Assembly: GCA_035515515.1 (NCBI GenBank)
Contig: DATJBC010000272.1
Coordinates: 1-9,258, forward strand
Direction of reading: 5' to 3'
Length of the DNA: 9,258 bases
DNA from: DATJBC01 sp035515515
GTDB lineage: Bacteria > Actinomycetota > Acidimicrobiia > Acidimicrobiales > UBA8190
Shown here: positions 6,774 through 9,258 of the stretch, piece after piece
Layout: every line of letters begins with the position of its first letter
Position numbering within the stretch: the stretch's first letter is position 1
Made by a program: the position numbers and the translations under genes
Notes under the pieces: generated by a model
Databases searched by the model: none
Seen by the model: the letters and a program-made list of their open reading frames with translations, nothing else
What the model was told of the DNA's origin: nothing

Positions 6774-8107
6774 GACGCCGCCACCTCGCCGACGGCGTCC
6801 ACCACCGTGTCGACGATGCGCTCGACCTCGTCCGCCGTGACGGTGAGCGGGGGCATGACGACCACCACGTCCCCCAGGGGGCGCAGCAGCACGCCGCGGG
6901 CCACGGCCGCCGCGCACACCCGGCGCCCCCAGCGCAGCCCGGCGCCGGGCGGGGCCAGCTCGATGCCCACCATGAGGCCCCGGCGGCGCACCGCCCCCAC
7001 GGCCGCCAGGGGCGCCACCTTCTCCTCGAGCAGCCGGCCCAGCTGGGCGGCCCGGGCCGCCACCGCGGCCAGGAGGGCCTCGTGGCGCACCAGGCGCAGG
7101 TGCTCGAGGGCCACCGCGGCGGCCAGGGCGTTCCCCGCGAAGGAGTGCCCGTGGGAGAAGGTGCGCGGCCCCAGGTCCTCGCCCAGGAAGGCGTCGAAGA
7201 CGTGGCCGGCCGCCACCGTGGCCGACATGGGGAGGTACCCCCCCGTGAGCCCCTTGCCCAGGCACAGCAGGTCGGGGCGCGTGCCGCTCCACTCACAGGC
7301 GAACAGCCGGCCCGTGCGCCCGAAGCCGGTGGCCACTTCGTCGGCGACGAGGAGCACCTCCGCCCGGCGGCAGGCGTCGGCCAGCCGGGCCAGGTCGCCC
7401 GGCTCGCTACAGAGCATGCCCGCCGCGCCCTGCACGAGCGGCTCGACCACCACCGCGGCGAGCTCCCCGGCGTGGCGCTCCACGGTGGCCACGGCCTTGT
7501 CCGCCCACCCCGGGTCGTCGTAGCCGGGGGTGCGGATCACCGGGAAGCGCAGGGCGTCGAAGACGTCGGTGCCGAACCCGCCGTCGCCCAGCGAGAGGGC
7601 GCCCACGGTGTCGCCGTGGTAGGCGTCGCCGAGCGCCACGTAGCGGTCGCGCCCGGGGACGCCGCGGTTGACCCAGTACTGGAAGGCGATCTTGAGCGCC
7701 TGCTCGACCGCCGAGGCGCCGTCGGAGGCGAACAGCACGTGGGCGTCGTCCACCGGGACGGCGGCGGCCAGCGCCTCGGCCAGCTCGACCACCACGCGGT
7801 TGCCGTTGCCGAGCAGCGTGGAGTGCGCCACCTTGTCGAGCTGCCGGCGCAGGGCCTCGTCGAGCTCGGGCACGGCGTGGCCCAGGGTGGTGACCCACAG
7901 CGACGAGATGGCGTCGAGGTAGCGCCGGCCGTCCACGTCGATGAGCTCGCGCCCCTCGGCGCGCTCCACGATGACGGGGGCGTTCTCCGCGAAGGCCGCC
8001 ATCTGGGTGAAGCCGTGCCACACCACGGCGCGGTCGCGGGCCACCCAGTCCGAGGCGCTCGAGGTGCCCGAGGTGTCGTCCGCCACCGCTCCGCCGCCGT
8101 GCGTCAC
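6770..8107 (-). CDS. bioA: Adenosylmethionine-8-amino-7-oxononanoate aminotransferase BioA
   Basis: BioA is a class III PLP aminotransferase that converts 7-keto-8-aminopelargonate to 7,8-diaminopelargonate, usually with S-adenosylmethionine as amino donor. From the GTG at 8107 it is 445 residues. Motifs are YLDAISSLWVTTLGH (63-77), GASAVEQALKIA (130-141) and DAYHGDTVGALSLG (161-174). VADEVATGFGRTG follows with Asp256, then LCLGKGLTGGYLPMS with the PLP lysine Lys285, the same 29-residue spacing as Asp245/Lys274 in E. coli BioA. SHGHSFAGN is at 318-326. The start is uncertain: a GTG at 8146 would add 13 residues. I prefer 8107 because GGGGGGAG (8126-8119) lies 11 bases upstream. Homology only begins around residue 20. 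It is 73 bases downstream of the EchA gene and may share its transcript. Confidence 0.93.
6781..6787 (-). promoter_or_regulatory. Ribosome binding site of bioF
   Basis: On the - strand GAGGTGG, inside the end of bioA, lies seven bases before the GTG at 6773. It supports that start rather than the one at 6767. Confidence 0.6.
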
Positions 8108-8180
8108 TGTGGAAAAGTCTCCCCCCTCACACCGATGTTGTTCCACCCGGTGCGCGTGCGGGGAGGGCGGGCGGCCGCCG

Positions 8181-8987
8181 TCAGACCTGGGAGCGCCCCC
8201 GGTCGACCACGGCCCGCCGGCGCCGTTCGATCTCGGCGGGGTCCACCCCGCCTGACTGGAACTGCGCCGCCCGGCGCAGCTCGAGCTCCCACGCCTCGCC
8301 GCCGGGCACGCGGCTGGCCTCCTCGTAGGTGCCCAGGATGGCGCGCACCGCCCGCTGGTCGCTGGAGACGATGTCGGCCGCCAGCCGGCGCGCCCGGGGG
8401 AGCAGCTCGTGGTGGGGGACGACGTGGTTGACGAGCCCCCACGCCAGCGCCTGCTCGGCGTCCACGAAGTTCCCCGTGGCGCTCATCTCGCGCGCCCGGC
8501 GCATGCCGACGGCCTGGGGGAGCAGCACCGTGAGCCCCCACAGGGGGTGTACGCCCACCCGGGCGTGGGTGTCGGCGAAGCGGGCCCGCTCCGAGGCCAC
8601 CAGGAAGTCGCAGTTGAGGGCGAGCTCGAGCCCGCCCGTCACGGCCACGCCGTTGACGGCGCCGATGATGGGCTTGGTGGTGGGCAGCGTCGTCCAGCGT
8701 CCCCGCCCCCGTCCGTCCGCCGCCCCCGGAGCAGGGTCGTCGTCGAGGGCACCCCGCTTGAGCACGCCGCCGTCGCGGCCCAGCTCCTTGAGGTCGAGGC
8801 CGGCGCAGAAGGCGGGGTCGGCGCCGGTGAGGACGAGCACGTCGACGTCGTCGCGTCGCTCGACCTCGGCCACGAGCGCCCGCAGCGTGCGCACCAGCTC
8901 GGTGTTGAGGGCGTTGCGGGCCTCGGGCCGGTTGAGCGTGAGGACGGCCACCCGCTCGTCCACGTCGAGGAGGGCGACGTCGGCCAC
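8181..8987 (-). CDS. Enoyl-CoA hydratase/isomerase (crotonase) family protein
   Basis: This 268-residue crotonase-fold protein is expected to bind an acyl-CoA, probably in fatty-acid or side-chain beta-oxidation. The start motif LTLNRPEARNALN (16-28) is typical. The oxyanion-hole segments are FCAGLDLKE (60-68) and NGVAVTGGLELAL (112-124). Glu121 aligns with the first catalytic Glu of rat mitochondrial hydratase (Glu144). The second (Glu164) aligns with His141 in FADTHARVGV, a block I know from mycobacterial EchA-like proteins, so classical hydration may not be its reaction. Residues 72-98 form a Gly/Asp/Arg-rich variable loop. The GTG start at 8987 lies 15 bases after the thiolase stop, implying cotranscription. 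bioA follows after 73 bases. The family is secure; the reaction is open. Confidence 0.88.
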   Translation of the reverse strand: MADVALLDVDERVAVLTLNRPEARNALNTELVRTLRALVAEVERRDDVDVLVLTGADPAFCAGLDLKELGRDGGVLKRGALDDDPAPGAADGRGRGRWTTLPTTKPIIGAVNGVAVTGGLELALNCDFLVASERARFADTHARVGVHPLWGLTVLLPQAVGMRRAREMSATGNFVDAEQALAWGLVNHVVPHHELLPRARRLAADIVSSDQRAVRAILGTYEEASRVPGGEAWELELRRAAQFQSGGVDPAEIERRRRAVVDRGRSQV

Positions 8988-9002
8988 GAGCGCCCCGAGC
9001 TC

Positions 9003-9257
9003 TCAGCGGGTGACGACGACGCTCGAGCCGTGGCCGAACAGGCCCTGGTTGGCGGTGACGCCCACGCGCGCCCCGTCCACCTGGCGGGCGCCCGCCTGGC
9101 CCCGCAGCTGCCACACGAGCTCGCACACCTGGGCGATGGCCTGGGCGGGGATGGCCTCGCCGAAGCTCGACAGCCCCCCGCTGGGGTTCACGGGCACCCG
9201 CCCGCCGACGGTGGTGTCGCCGTCGCGCAGGAGGCGCTCGGCCTCGCCCTCCTTGCA
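9003..9257 (-). CDS. Thiolase-like protein, C-terminal 84 residues (5' end outside window)
   Basis: The frame is open from the window edge to TGA at 9005-9003. The segment has the thiolase C-terminal domain pattern: GGRVPVNPSGGL (18-29 of the visible part), a long helix, and a final strand ANQGLFGHGSSVVVTR. In classical thiolases the first block continues G-H-P-x-G and the last is C-x-G. Here they read G33-E34-A35 and N70-Q71-G72, so the catalytic His and the second catalytic Cys are absent. Such proteins occur in the SCP-x/lipid-transfer branch of actinobacterial thiolases, some of which act as lyases (aldolases) in steroid side-chain breakdown, often with a DUF35 partner protein. The nucleophile-Cys region lies outside the window. 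It is probably in an operon with the downstream EchA gene. Superfamily confident, activity unknown. Confidence 0.82.
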   Translation of the reverse strand, partial: CKEGEAERLLRDGDTTVGGRVPVNPSGGLSSFGEAIPAQAIAQVCELVWQLRGQAGARQVDGARVGVTANQGLFGHGSSVVVTR

Positions 9258-9258
9258 C

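Noticed and set aside
8170..8179. GGCGGCCGCC palindrome after the EchA stop as a terminator
   Set aside because: It is a perfect palindrome with no loop bases and no T-run, so it cannot form a stable RNA hairpin with full stem; such short GC palindromes are common here.
8108..8180. Biotin-regulator operator (BioQ or BirA type) before bioA
   Set aside because: GAACAACATCGG is the only candidate stretch and it has no inverted-repeat partner at a sensible distance.

Overview
The window is very GC-rich, uses GTG as the start codon of nearly every gene, and is tightly packed on both strands. Its proteins are most like those of Actinomycetota: an actinobacterial-style P450 tail, an FADTHARVGV-type enoyl-CoA hydratase, a thiolase ending NQGLFGHGSS, and apparently leaderless promoters. 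A deep-branching, soil- or water-type actinobacterium such as Acidimicrobiia would fit, but the sequence does not fix the lineage. There is no rRNA, tRNA, CRISPR array, transposase, integrase or phage gene. No gap between genes exceeds 90 bases.

Layout from left to right. (1) The C-terminal end of a cytochrome P450 (+) converges on an amidase (-). The short gap between them holds a strong GC hairpin and a 14-base tandem repeat that runs over the amidase stop codon. (2) A divergent 86-base promoter region separates the amidase from a + strand cluster: bluB (5,6-dimethylbenzimidazole synthase, the cobalamin lower ligand), a ROK-family sugar kinase overlapping it by four bases (GTGA), and a small two-helix LapA-domain membrane protein. 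(3) A zinc-free quinone-oxidoreductase-type MDR gene (+) follows with its own probable promoter. (4) It converges, across a hairpin, on a biotin cluster read on the - strand as bioA, bioF, bioD, with four-base GTGA overlaps at both junctions; bioB is not in the window. (5) Upstream on the same strand are an enoyl-CoA hydratase/isomerase homologue and the last 84 residues of a thiolase-like protein. Both lack residues used for catalysis by the classical enzymes.

How the genes work together. BioF makes 7-keto-8-aminopelargonate, BioA aminates it to 7,8-diaminopelargonate and BioD closes the ureido ring to dethiobiotin, so three consecutive steps are encoded together. The thiolase/EchA pair looks like part of an acyl-CoA (side-chain or fatty-acid type) degradation module that may be transcribed into bioA. 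BluB supplies dimethylbenzimidazole; why it is coupled to a sugar kinase is unclear.

The most informative non-coding signal is a shared promoter arrangement. The amidase, bluB and oxidoreductase genes each have TAnnnT ending exactly seven bases before the start codon, the pattern expected of leaderless mRNAs. I saw no clearly new biological system. The main points worth a second look are the leaderless promoters, the divergent thiolase/EchA pair, the bluB-ROK coupling and the repeat/hairpin terminator region.
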